A DNA stretch of 13,760 bases from JBBRHF01 sp038223055 (GTDB taxonomy: Bacteria > Actinomycetota > Actinomycetes > JACCUZ01). A program made the translations under genes and the position numbers. The stretch is taken from NCBI GenBank assembly GCA_038223055.1, contig JBBRHF010000121.1, positions 1-13,760 of the forward strand. Direction: 5' to 3'. The notes below the pieces were generated by a model, which saw nothing but the letters and a program-made list of their open reading frames with translations, had not been told where the DNA came from and made no database searches. Below are positions 1 to 7,103 of the stretch, one piece after another (position 1 is the stretch's first letter; the number at the start of each line of letters is the position of its first letter).

Positions 1-920
1 CGGCGCACGGACTCACCGTGGGTCAGGTGCTCCTGACGACCGAGGACCTCGTCCGACGTACGCGTTATCGCAACGCCCAGCGCACCCTCAACCGGTTGCT
101 GGATCTGGGCATCGTGCCGGTGGTCAACGAGAACGACACGGTCGCCACCGAGGAGATCCGCTTCGGCGACAACGACCGGCTCGCCGCGCTGGTGGCGCAC
201 GTCAGCCGTGCCGACCTGCTGGTGCTGCTGTCCGACGTCGACGGCCTGTACGACGAGGACCCCCGCACACCCGGCGCGACCCTCATCCGGGAGGTGACCG
301 ACGTCGACCGGCTGCACGAGGTGCAGGCCGGGGGGACCGGGGAATCGGGGCTGGGCACCGGCGGCATGGCCACCAAGGTCGCGGCAGCCCTGATCGCCAC
401 CGCTGCTGGCATCCCGACCGTCCTCGCCGCGGCCAGCGCCGCCGCCGAGGTACTCCGTGGAGAGCGGCTGGGCACTTACATCCACCCGTCCGGGCGGCGC
501 GGCTCAACCCGGCTGCTGTGGCTGGCGCACGCCTCGACGCCGCGGGGGTCGCTGCGCCTCGACGACGGCGCGACGCGGGCGGTGGTCGATCGCCGGATGT
601 CCCTGCTGGCGGCGGGCATCACCGGCTGTGACGGCGAGTTCGTCGCGGGCGACCCCGTCGAGCTGGTGGACCCTCGGGGGCGACGGCTGGCCCGGGGCCT
701 GGTCAACTTCGACGCCGCCGAGATGCCGGCCCTGCTCGGCCGTTCGACCGGCGAGCTGGCCCGCGAGCTTGGCCCGGCCTACCGCCGCGAGGTCATCCAC
801 CGCGACGACCTCGTGCTGCTTCCCGAGCCGGTCGCGGCGGCCGTCCCCAGGGGTCGCCGCAGGCCACCGCGCCGCCAGAACAGCACAAGCGGCGCGGACG
901 GCGCGGCAAATCCGGCATAA
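1..920 (+). CDS. proB: Glutamate 5-kinase, 5'-truncated by the window edge
   Basis: ATP-dependent phosphorylation of L-glutamate, the first step of proline synthesis, in the cytoplasm. The reading frame is open from base 3; roughly the first 110 residues of the family lie outside the window, so the GTG at 18 is not the true start. Seen: the VVNENDTVATEEIRFGDND segment, LLSDVDGLYDEDPR, and the SGLGTGGMATKVAAA glycine-rich loop, all diagnostic of the amino-acid kinase domain of ProB. A C-terminal PUA domain follows (about bases 540-820), ending in the usual HRDDLVLL. After that comes an unusual tail of about 30 residues rich in Arg, Pro and Ala. The normal downstream partner proA is absent; an adenylate kinase lies 56 bases on. 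Family assignment is secure; the tail may be a lost original stop. Confidence 0.95.
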   Translation, partial: AHGLTVGQVLLTTEDLVRRTRYRNAQRTLNRLLDLGIVPVVNENDTVATEEIRFGDNDRLAALVAHVSRADLLVLLSDVDGLYDEDPRTPGATLIREVTDVDRLHEVQAGGTGESGLGTGGMATKVAAALIATAAGIPTVLAAASAAAEVLRGERLGTYIHPSGRRGSTRLLWLAHASTPRGSLRLDDGATRAVVDRRMSLLAAGITGCDGEFVAGDPVELVDPRGRRLARGLVNFDAAEMPALLGRSTGELARELGPAYRREVIHRDDLVLLPEPVAAAVPRGRRRPPRRQNSTSGADGAANPA

Positions 921-921
921 T

Positions 922-953
922 TGACCTCCAACTGACCCGCCACCGCGAGGTCA
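922..953. promoter_or_regulatory. Weak inverted repeat between proB and adk
   Basis: TGACCTC (922-928) and GAGGTCA (947-953) form 7-bp arms around an 18-base loop, just after the proB stop and before the adk ribosome binding site. There is no T-run, so it is not a convincing terminator; it may be chance. Confidence 0.2.
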
Positions 954-976
954 TGGCCCACCAAGAGAGGTCCGCC

Positions 977-1567
977 GTGCGACTGCTACTTATCGGAGCG
1001 CCGGGTGCTGGCAAGGGCACCCAGGCCGTACGCATCGCCGAGCACTTCGGCCTCACCCACCTGTCCAGCGGCGACCTGCTGCGATCGCACATGCGCGCCG
1101 AGACGGACATCGGACGCTCGGTCAAGTCCTACATCGAGACTGGCGACCTGGTGCCCGACGCCATCGTGATGGACATGCTGCGCAAGCCCGTCGTGCAGGC
1201 CAGCGCCGAGGGCGGCTACATCCTCGACGGCTTCCCGCGCACCGTCGACCAGGCACACGCCGCCTACCTCGTGGCCCGCGAGCTGCAGGTCCAGGTGCAG
1301 ATCGCGGTCCACCTCAAGGTCAGTCAGGACGAGCTCATCCGGCGCCTCACCGCCCGGGGCCGGGGCGCCGAGGACACCCCCGAGATCGTCAAGCACCGGC
1401 TCGAGGTCTACGCGTCCAAGACGGTGCCGCTGCTGGGCTACTACCTCGAGCGCGAGCGCCTGGTGAGCATCGACGGCGCCCAGAGCGCTGACAAGGTCGG
1501 CGACGACCTCATCGCCGCACTCACCGAGGCCCGGGACCGCCTGCACCTGGACGCCGCGAACGCGTAG
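977..1567 (+). CDS. adk: Adenylate kinase, short (LID-reduced) form
   Basis: Transfers phosphate between ATP and AMP, giving two ADP. The start is placed at GTG 977, because AGAGAGG at 964-970 is a good ribosome binding site 6 bases upstream and the protein then begins directly with the first beta strand (RLLLIG); ATG 953 would add eight unneeded residues. The product is 196 residues. Seen: P-loop GAPGAGKGTQ (residues 7-16), AMP-site LSSGDLLR (29-36), DGFPRT (84-89), and a very short lid around RLTARGRGAEDTPEIVKHR (123-141) with no cysteines. Most actinobacterial adk genes lie in the secY-adk-map ribosomal cluster; this one stands behind proB, so it is probably an extra paralogue. A second adenylate kinase of the zinc type lies at 7104. 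Confidence 0.9.
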   Translation: MRLLLIGAPGAGKGTQAVRIAEHFGLTHLSSGDLLRSHMRAETDIGRSVKSYIETGDLVPDAIVMDMLRKPVVQASAEGGYILDGFPRTVDQAHAAYLVARELQVQVQIAVHLKVSQDELIRRLTARGRGAEDTPEIVKHRLEVYASKTVPLLGYYLERERLVSIDGAQSADKVGDDLIAALTEARDRLHLDAANA

Positions 1568-1583
1568 GTGCCCGGCAAAGCTG

Positions 1584-1613
1584 GATTCTCGAGACGAGCG
1601 CAGTCCTCGAATC
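1584..1613. terminator. Possible weak hairpin between convergent genes
   Basis: GATTCTCGAG (1584-1593) can pair imperfectly with CTCGAATC (1606-1613), between the adk stop and the end of the minus-strand immunity relic. Arms are short and bulged and no T-run follows, so the call is tentative. Confidence 0.2.
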
Positions 1614-1913
1614 ATCCTGCTAGGCGCGCGAGCAAGGAGAGCGAGTCGCCGGCGAGGCTCCTGAGTTCCGCCGCGCCGATGTCCCCCGTTGCTTCGCGCA
1701 AGCGCTCATCACCGCAATAGCTGTCCACGTCCCCGAAGATTCCGTCCAGGACCTGAAAGATCTCGTCTGGCCAGTCGGTGGAATCGCTCTTGAAGAACCG
1801 CAGAAACAGCACCTCGAATCGTCCGCGGAGAGGCGACCTTCGATGAAGGAATGTAGCAGGACTGCGTAGGTGGCAACCGGCTTGAGCCATGACCCCCACC
1901 ATCGGTCATCCAC
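1612..1913 (-). pseudogene. Colicin D-type immunity protein, frameshifted
   Basis: Would neutralise the tRNase toxin encoded just upstream. The start is GTG 1913: a strong ribosome binding site (GGGGGGAGG, 1929-1921) stands 7 bases before it. The N-terminal part reads WLKPVATYAVLLHSFIEGR then LSADD; the frame then breaks near 1816-1820 and the homology resumes one frame over as FEVLFLRFF, EIFQVLDGIFGDVDSYCGD, then LREATGDIGAAELRSLAG. Adding one T on the coding strand (GATTCGAG to GATTTCGAG) restores a single frame of exactly 101 codons including the TGA at 1614-1612. The F-x-G-x-L-S-A-x-x-F start and the acidic L-D-x-I-F-x-D-V-D-x-Y core match my recall of the self-protective colicin-like immunity family (Pfam Colicin_immun). 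A sequencing error is the alternative to real decay. Confidence 0.6.
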
Positions 1914-2119
1914 CGCCGAGCCTCCCCCCGGGTTACGACGTTCTGAAGTTGAGATTCGGTCATTCGCCATCCACTCACGAAAGATCCGTCCTGGGCCTGC
2001 ACCACCACGAGGCGCGATGCAGGATTGTAGTTGAGGACAGACGGAACCCCACGATAGGAGCCCGCTACTTTGAGCGTGGAATCATCGTGCAGGAACTTTG
2101 TGATTGCCTTGGCGTAGAG
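1906..2119 (-). pseudogene. Colicin D-type tRNase toxin domain, truncated and frameshifted
   Basis: Remnant of a nuclease toxin C-terminus of the colicin D family, whose members cleave tRNA anticodon loops. Seen, reading from 2119: LYAKAITKFLHDDSTLKVAG, then SYRGVPSVLNYNPASRLVVV, then DGSFVSGWRMTESQLQNVV and TRG. The G-(S/T)-Y-R, N-Y-N-P, D-G-x-F-x-S-G-W and Q-L-x-N-V order is the family signature. A TAA at 2122-2120 closes the frame upstream, so the start of the domain, where colicin D keeps its catalytic His, is missing or in another frame. At the 3' end a run of six G (1929-1924) puts the sequence out of frame; with five G it would read TRGRLGGG and stop at TGA 1908-1906, overlapping the immunity GTG at 1913. 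No delivery domain, secretion gene or start codon is visible. Confidence 0.62.
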
Positions 2120-2159
2120 TTACCGCACCGTTCGGCTGCCACTTTGCCAATGTGCGAGG

Positions 2160-2228
2160 GCCGAGCTCGGCCAGAGTCGGCCCCGAATCGGGGCAACGCA
2201 GCGCCGTGGGTGATGTGACACATCCCAC
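2160..2228. promoter_or_regulatory. Three successive dyads upstream of the nuclease gene
   Basis: GCCGAGCTCGGC (2160-2171) is a perfect palindrome; GCCCCGA-A-TCGGGGC (2180-2194) has perfect 7-base arms; GTGGGTGATGTG-A-CACATCCCAC (2206-2228) is perfect apart from one bulged T. The last ends 68 bases before the nuclease ATG. They could be operators. The toxin relic may extend into this stretch in another frame, so part of the symmetry could be leftover coding sequence. Confidence 0.35.
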
Positions 2229-2296
2229 GATCTGTTGAAGTCGCACCCATCATCGGTTCCCTCAAGGCGCGACCCGGGGGCGACGATGGGGACATC

Positions 2297-3640
2297 ATGC
2301 GCTTCCTCCTGCACTCCGTGACCCGCCCCCTGACCCGCTCGACTTCCGCCACCCCGCCACGGGCCGCGGTCGTGGCGCTGACCGCTCTGCTCGCGCTCGC
2401 GATGGCCGGCGCCGGTGGCTCGGTGGCCTCCCCCGCATCGGCGAAGAGCACCGTCGAGACCGGCTGGGTGACCCACATCGACGACGGCGACACCTTGGAC
2501 GTCCGGGTGCCCGGCAGGACGATCAACAACATCCGGATGACCGGCATCAACGCCACCGAGCTCACCACCTACGCCAACGAGCCCAGCGGCTGGCGCGGCA
2601 AGTGCCACGGCGTGGACGCAGCCAACCGGATGCGGGATCTGGTTCTCGGCAAGCAGGTGCAGGTGGTCGACCGCGACGACACCTCCAACAGCGGTGGTCG
2701 CCCGCGCCGCTCCCTCAACGTCGAGATCAACGGTGTCTGGACCGACGTCGGCGGCATCATGCTCGACGAGGGCCTCGCGCTCTACCTCCCCAGCACGACC
2801 GAGTGGCAGGTCAACCAGGGCTACCTTCGCCGCGCCCAGGTTGCGGCCGCGAACCACCTCGGCATCTACAACACGTCCTCCTGCGGCGACGGACCCGACC
2901 AGGCCGCCCCGCTGCGCGTCGTGGTGCAGTGGGACGCGCCGGGGAATGACAACGTCAACGTCAACGGGGAGTTCATCAAGGTCATCAACGGCGGTGACGT
3001 CGCCGTACCGCTTGCCGGGTGGTGGGTCCGCGACAGCGCCGAGCGCGGCACCAAGGCCTACCCCGGCTACCGTTTCCCCGACGGCACCGTCGCGGCCCCG
3101 CACTCCTCGGTCGTCGTCCGCGTCGGCAAGGGCTCCGACACAGCCACCACGAAGTACTGGGGCCTGTCGGCTCCGGTCTTCGAGAACGTCACAAAGGGCC
3201 CGATGTGGCTCAGCGACGGCGGGTACCTGTTCGACCCGCAGGGCGACCTGCGGGCCTGGCAGATGTACCCCTGCAACGAGTTCTGCCCCGTGCCCGAGCT
3301 CAAAGGCAAGATCGCGATCACCAGGATCGTGGCGGACCCGCCCGGCGCCGACACCGCCGTCAAGGAGTACGTCACGCTGAAGAACATCAGCCCGGCGCCG
3401 ATCAACCTGGCCGGCTACGAGCTTCGGGCCGACGCCCGGCGGTGGACCTTCCGGACCGGCTCGATCCTCAAGCCGCGCCAAGCCGTAACCGTCTACATGG
3501 GCCGCGGCAAGACCACCACGCTCAAGCAGTACCTCGGGTCGACGCGGCTCGTCCTGTCCAACGGCGGCGGCACCTCGACCGTGCTGGATCCGCAGGGCAC
3601 TTCGTTCCTGTGCAAGGCGTGGGGCCGCGGTCGCTGCTGA
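2297..3640 (+). CDS. Secreted SNase-like nuclease with two lamin-tail domains
   Basis: Probable extracellular or surface nuclease. Residues 1-49 form a signal peptide with a hydrophobic core at about 24-40, ending VASPASA before Lys50; no lipobox. Residues about 55-195 are a staphylococcal-nuclease fold: IDDGDTLDV (61-69) supplies the calcium aspartates, and R80 and E88 keep the R-x7-E spacing of Arg35/Glu43 in the S. aureus enzyme. GGRPRR (133-138) supplies the third arginine. The counterpart of Asp40 is Asn85, a small deviation. Two beta-rich lamin-tail (LTD) domains follow, about 205-325 (EFIKVINGGDVAVPLAGWWV) and 338-440 (EYVTLKNISPAPINLAGYEL). Paired cysteines (103/196, 326/330) could form disulfides. 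Start ATG 2297 follows GGGGA at 2288-2292. It is the first gene after the toxin relic, on the other strand. Confidence 0.85.
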   Translation: MRFLLHSVTRPLTRSTSATPPRAAVVALTALLALAMAGAGGSVASPASAKSTVETGWVTHIDDGDTLDVRVPGRTINNIRMTGINATELTTYANEPSGWRGKCHGVDAANRMRDLVLGKQVQVVDRDDTSNSGGRPRRSLNVEINGVWTDVGGIMLDEGLALYLPSTTEWQVNQGYLRRAQVAAANHLGIYNTSSCGDGPDQAAPLRVVVQWDAPGNDNVNVNGEFIKVINGGDVAVPLAGWWVRDSAERGTKAYPGYRFPDGTVAAPHSSVVVRVGKGSDTATTKYWGLSAPVFENVTKGPMWLSDGGYLFDPQGDLRAWQMYPCNEFCPVPELKGKIAITRIVADPPGADTAVKEYVTLKNISPAPINLAGYELRADARRWTFRTGSILKPRQAVTVYMGRGKTTTLKQYLGSTRLVLSNGGGTSTVLDPQGTSFLCKAWGRGRC

Positions 3641-3680
3641 GACCGCGAACACCTGCTGAGGTCAGGCGACACGTGCTGAG
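3635..3680 (+). repeat. TGCTGAG repeated three times
   Basis: TGCTGAG occurs at 3635, 3654 and 3674, spaced 19 and 20 bases, with partly similar flanks (GACC follows the first and third). The first copy contains the nuclease stop codon and the last ends 14 bases before the helicase ATG. It fills most of the 54-base gap between the two genes. Function unknown; possibly a small duplication relic. Confidence 0.4.
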
Positions 3681-3694
3681 ACCATAGGCAGACC

Positions 3695-6202
3695 ATGCGC
3701 CTGCGCGAGCACCTCCCCACCAGCACCGACCCCGACTCGCTGTTCGATGCGTTCGTGGCCTGGACCACGCAGGAGGGTTTCGAGCTCTACCCGGCGCAGA
3801 CCGAGGCCCTGATCGAGGTGGTGTCGGGGTCCAACGTGATCCTGGCCACGCCCACCGGCTCCGGCAAGAGCCTGGTCGCCGCCGGCGCGCACTTCGCCGC
3901 CCTCGCGCAGGGACGGCGCAGCTTCTACACTGCGCCGATCAAGGCGCTGGTGTCGGAGAAGTTCTTCGCTCTGTGCAAAATGTTCGGCGCCGACCAGGTC
4001 GGCATGCTCACCGGCGACGCGTCGGTCAACCCGACCGCGCCGATCATCGCCGCTACGGCCGAGGTGCTGGCCAACATCGCCCTTCGCGAGGGAGCCGCAA
4101 CCGACGTGGGGCTCGTCGTGATGGACGAGTTCCACTTCTACGCCGATCCCGACCGTGGCTGGGCCTGGCAGGTGCCCCTGCTCGAGCTGACCCGGGCGCA
4201 GTTCCTGCTCATGTCGGCCACCCTCGGCGACGTCAGCGGCTTCGAGGCCGACCTCATCCGCCGTACCGGACGCCCCACCACCGTCGTGAGCTCGACCGAC
4301 CGCCCGGTGCCGCTGCACTTCTACTACGCCAAGACCCCCATCCACGAGACGTTGGAGGAGTTGCTCGCGACCGGACAGGCACCGATCTACGTCGTGCACT
4401 TCACCCAGGTCGCCGCGATCGAGCGAGCCCAGGCCCTGATGAGCGTCAACGTGTGCAGCCGCGCCGAGAAGGACGCCATCGGCGACCTGATCGGCGGCTT
4501 CCGCTTCTCCGCCGGCTTCGGCCGCACCCTGTCCCGACTGGTTCGCCACGGCATCGGCGTGCACCACGCCGGCATGCTCCCCCGCTACCGCCGCCTCGTC
4601 GAGACGCTCGCCCAGGCGGGGCTGCTCAAGGTGATCTGCGGCACCGACACCCTCGGTGTGGGCATCAACGTGCCGATCCGCACGGTGCTGTTCACCGCCC
4701 TGAGCAAGTACGACGGGGTGCGGACCCGCCACCTCAAGGTCCGCGAGTTCCACCAGATCGCCGGCCGGGCAGGGCGCGCCGGCTTCGACACGGCCGGCAC
4801 GGTCGCCGTACAGGCCCCCGACCATGTCGTGGACAACGAGCGGGCGGTCGCCAAGGCCGGCGACGACCCCAAGAAGATCCGCAAACTGGTGCGCAAGAAA
4901 CCGCCGCAGGGCTTCGTGTCCTGGGGCGAGCCGACGTTCGAACGGCTGATCTCCTCCGAGCCCGAGACCCTCACCTCCAGCTTCGGCGTGACCCATTCGC
5001 TGGTCCTCAACGTCATCGCGCGTCCCGGCGACCCGTTCACCGCGATGCGCACCCTGCTCACCGACAACCACGAAGACGACGCGGCGCAGCGGCGACACAT
5101 CCGCTCCGCCATCGCCATCTACCGCGGGCTGCTCGCGGGCGACGTCGTTCAGCGCCTCGACCAGCCCGAGCCCGACGGTCGCCAGATGCGGGTCACCGTC
5201 GACCTGCAACCCAACTTCGCCCTCAACCAACCGCTGTCCCCCTTCGCCGTGGCGGCCCTGGACCTGCTCGACCGCACCGACCCCGCCTACGCCCTCGACG
5301 TGCTCTCCGTGGTCGAGGCGACCTTGGAGGACCCGCGTCAGGTCATCTCCGCCCAGCGGCACAAGGCACGCGGCGAGGCGGTGGCCGCGATGAAGGCCGA
5401 GGGCATCGAGTACGACGAGCGGATGGAACTGCTCGAGGAGGTCGGGCACCCGCAGCCGCTGGCCGAGATGCTCGGACACGCGTTCGAGACCTACCGGCGC
5501 GGCCACCCGTGGGTCGCCGACCACGAGCTGCGACCCAAGTCGGTCGCCCGCGACATGTACGAACGCGCCATGACCTTCGTGGAGTATGTCGGGTTCTACG
5601 GCCTGGCCCGCTCCGAGGGACTCGTGCTGCGCTACCTCGCGGACGCCTACAAGGCGTTGCGGGACACCGTTCCCGAGACCCTGCGGACCGAGGAGCTGAC
5701 CGACCTCACCGAGTGGCTCGGCGAGCTCGTGCGCCAGGTCGACTCGAGCCTGCTCGACGAGTGGGAACGCCTGACGTCCCCCTCACCGGAGGCGCACGCA
5801 CCGGTGTCGAGGCTGGACGACCGGCCGGCGCCGGTGACCGCCAACCTGCGGGCGTTCCGGGTGCTGGTTCGCAATGCGCTGTTCCGCCGGGTCGAGCTGG
5901 CGGCGCTGCGGCGCTCCTACGACCTCGGCGAGCTGGACGCGGCCGCCGGTTGGGACGCGGCGCACTGGGCCGAAGCGCTCGAGGCCTACTTCGCCGAGCA
6001 CACCGACATCGGCACCGGGCCCGACGCCCGGGGGCCGGCGTTCCTCATCGTCGAGGAGGCCCCGGTGCGCTGGAACGTCCGGCAGATCTTCGACGACCCG
6101 GCCGGCGACCACGACTGGGGCATCAGCGCCGAGGTCGACCTCGCGGCGTCCGACGAGGCTGGCTTCGCCGTCGTCCGGGTGACCGGGGTGGACCGGCCCT
6201 GA
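3695..6202 (+). CDS. Superfamily 2 DEAD/DEAH-box helicase, DUF3516 family
   Basis: ATP-driven RNA or DNA helicase of 835 residues, related to Ski2-like enzymes. Motifs in order: Walker A ATPTGSGKS (51-59), Ia PIKALVSEK (81-89), TGD (106-108), motif II DEFH (144-147), motif III SAT (174-176), IV IYVVHFTQ (231-238), V CGTDTLGVGINVP (315-327) and VI QIAGRAGRAG (354-363). All key residues are present, so it should be an active ATPase. About 450 residues after motif VI make the actinobacterial DUF3516 region, mostly helical and charged; its substrate is not known to me. ATG 3695 is the likely start but has only a weak ribosome binding site, so it could be translated with the upstream nuclease gene or from a leader. 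Codon use is uniform and no lesion is seen. It is not HelY, which has a different C-terminal half. Confidence 0.93.
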   Translation: MRLREHLPTSTDPDSLFDAFVAWTTQEGFELYPAQTEALIEVVSGSNVILATPTGSGKSLVAAGAHFAALAQGRRSFYTAPIKALVSEKFFALCKMFGADQVGMLTGDASVNPTAPIIAATAEVLANIALREGAATDVGLVVMDEFHFYADPDRGWAWQVPLLELTRAQFLLMSATLGDVSGFEADLIRRTGRPTTVVSSTDRPVPLHFYYAKTPIHETLEELLATGQAPIYVVHFTQVAAIERAQALMSVNVCSRAEKDAIGDLIGGFRFSAGFGRTLSRLVRHGIGVHHAGMLPRYRRLVETLAQAGLLKVICGTDTLGVGINVPIRTVLFTALSKYDGVRTRHLKVREFHQIAGRAGRAGFDTAGTVAVQAPDHVVDNERAVAKAGDDPKKIRKLVRKKPPQGFVSWGEPTFERLISSEPETLTSSFGVTHSLVLNVIARPGDPFTAMRTLLTDNHEDDAAQRRHIRSAIAIYRGLLAGDVVQRLDQPEPDGRQMRVTVDLQPNFALNQPLSPFAVAALDLLDRTDPAYALDVLSVVEATLEDPRQVISAQRHKARGEAVAAMKAEGIEYDERMELLEEVGHPQPLAEMLGHAFETYRRGHPWVADHELRPKSVARDMYERAMTFVEYVGFYGLARSEGLVLRYLADAYKALRDTVPETLRTEELTDLTEWLGELVRQVDSSLLDEWERLTSPSPEAHAPVSRLDDRPAPVTANLRAFRVLVRNALFRRVELAALRRSYDLGELDAAAGWDAAHWAEALEAYFAEHTDIGTGPDARGPAFLIVEEAPVRWNVRQIFDDPAGDHDWGISAEVDLAASDEAGFAVVRVTGVDRP

Positions 6203-6227
6203 CCGCGGGTCCAGAGGCGCGCGGCAG

Positions 6228-6452
6228 GTGGCCGCGCTCAAGGCCGTCCCCGGCGACACCGTCGTACGGGTCGAGACCGACGCCGCCCACGAGGCGCACC
6301 TGACCAAGGCCGACGGCACCCGGGTGACCGTCAAGCTGGACAAGTCGTTTGCGCTGGTGAAGGTCGAGGACGGGTTGGGCCTGGGTGACCCTCGGCCACC
6401 GAGGGACGATGACTCCGACGCCGCAGGCACGAGCGGCACCTCCGGCGCCTGA
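6228..6452 (+). pseudogene. PepSY-domain stub
   Basis: Seen: ALKAVPGDTVVRVETD, then EAHLTKADGTRVTVKLD and KSFALVKVEDG. This matches the second half of a PepSY domain, a small inhibitor-like fold of peptidase propeptides and exported proteins. The only start in the frame is GTG 6228, since a TGA lies at 6180-6182; there is no signal peptide and no first half of the domain. The usual lead-in (K-V-x-Q-A-A-L) seems to survive as ARQVAALKA, running into the start. The 3' end is a low-complexity Asp/Ser/Gly tail. It lies 25 bases after the helicase stop. Most likely a 5'-truncated remnant; a short translated protein cannot be excluded, as CAGAGG precedes the GTG. Confidence 0.5.
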
Positions 6453-6479
6453 CCCGGTCGCCATCGCGCCTTCTCCGGC

Positions 6480-7015
6480 TGGGCGGGGGCAGCGAGCCCC
6501 TCGAACCGCTCGGCGTGCGGCAGCGGGGCAAGGGCTGCCCGGCCACGACGAGCTTGGACCTGCGCAGACCAGACCCCACCACGACGAGCGGCGTGGCGAG
6601 CACGAGCAGTGGCCAGCCGGAGGGCAACCCGAACGGGGTGATGCCACCGTATTCCATGCCTGTCTCGGCGACCGCGAACTCCATCGGCGCGAAGGAGGCC
6701 TTGCGCGCATCGAGGCGGCGCCGCACGACGCCGTTGACGTCGGCCCGGGTCGTCGCGAAGATCACACAGGCTGCGTAGCGCGACTCCTGCCCTCGCCGCC
6801 CGGCCACGACGACGCAATTGGCCGACACGTCGACCGCCACGTCGTACGTCGCGCAGACTCCGCGGTGTCCGCGAGGTCCCGGATCGATCTCGGCGACGTG
6901 GACCGCGTCGCCCGCGCCGGGCCACTCGGCCAGGGCGCCCCCACCGGACCCGCGACCAGGTCGAGCCGAGGTCGAGCCGGTCCCGCGCGCGGACTGGCTC
7001 GAGCCGTCCGATCAC
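6480..7015 (-). pseudogene. YbaK/EbsC-type aminoacyl-tRNA deacylase pseudogene
   Basis: The family hydrolyses mischarged tRNA such as Cys-tRNA(Pro). Reading from GTG 7015 and switching frames gives the whole domain: IGRLEPVRARDRLDL, VAGPVGA, then EWPGAGDAVHVAEIDP, DLADTAE, CATYDVAVDVSANCVVVAG. It continues RRLDARKASFAP, ETGMEYGGITPFGLP, VVGSGLRRSKLVVAG and APLPHAERFEGLA. The lysine/threonine core (RKASFAP, TGMEYGGITP, GSGLRRSKL) is the family signature. Five lesions break it: an 11-bp tandem duplication (6958-6979), base losses near 6935, 6860 and 6526, and a gained G near 6879. A few residues also seem to be missing after SGWPLLV. The longest undisturbed piece covers about 6530-6855. No natural stop is visible in the final frame, so the 3' boundary is approximate. 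Confidence 0.75.
6958..6979. repeat. 11-bp perfect tandem duplication in ybaK pseudogene
   Basis: AGGTCGAGCCG occurs twice in direct contact (6958-6968, 6969-6979). Removing one copy joins the N-terminal reading frame to the next family segment as RDRLDLVAGPVGA. This is a replication-slippage type mutation rather than a typical base-call error. Confidence 0.85.
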
Positions 7016-7025
7016 GTCCGCACCC

Positions 7026-7031
7026 TATGAT
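7026..7031 (+). promoter_or_regulatory. Possible -10 element upstream of adk paralogue
   Basis: TATGAT lies 72 bases before the ATG at 7104, in the gap between the ybaK pseudogene and the second adenylate kinase. No clear -35 hexamer is seen at 16-18 bases upstream, so the call is weak. Confidence 0.22.
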
Positions 7032-7103
7032 CCCCCGCCGACGATGTTCTCGGCCACCTTCTGCGCTGTCCTTCCTGCACCGGACGTGGCACTGTTTCGG
7101 CCC

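Noticed and set aside
2120..3652. Long minus-strand open frame (510 codons)
   Set aside because: Antisense shadow of the nuclease gene; low-complexity Arg/Gly/Val composition typical of GC-rich antisense frames and no family resemblance.
3662..5524. Minus-strand open frame of 620 codons
   Set aside because: Antisense to the helicase, whose motifs are complete on the plus strand.
3695..6202. HelY/Mtr4-type helicase
   Set aside because: Helicase motifs are shared, but the C-terminal half lacks the arch and DSHCT regions and fits the DUF3516 group.
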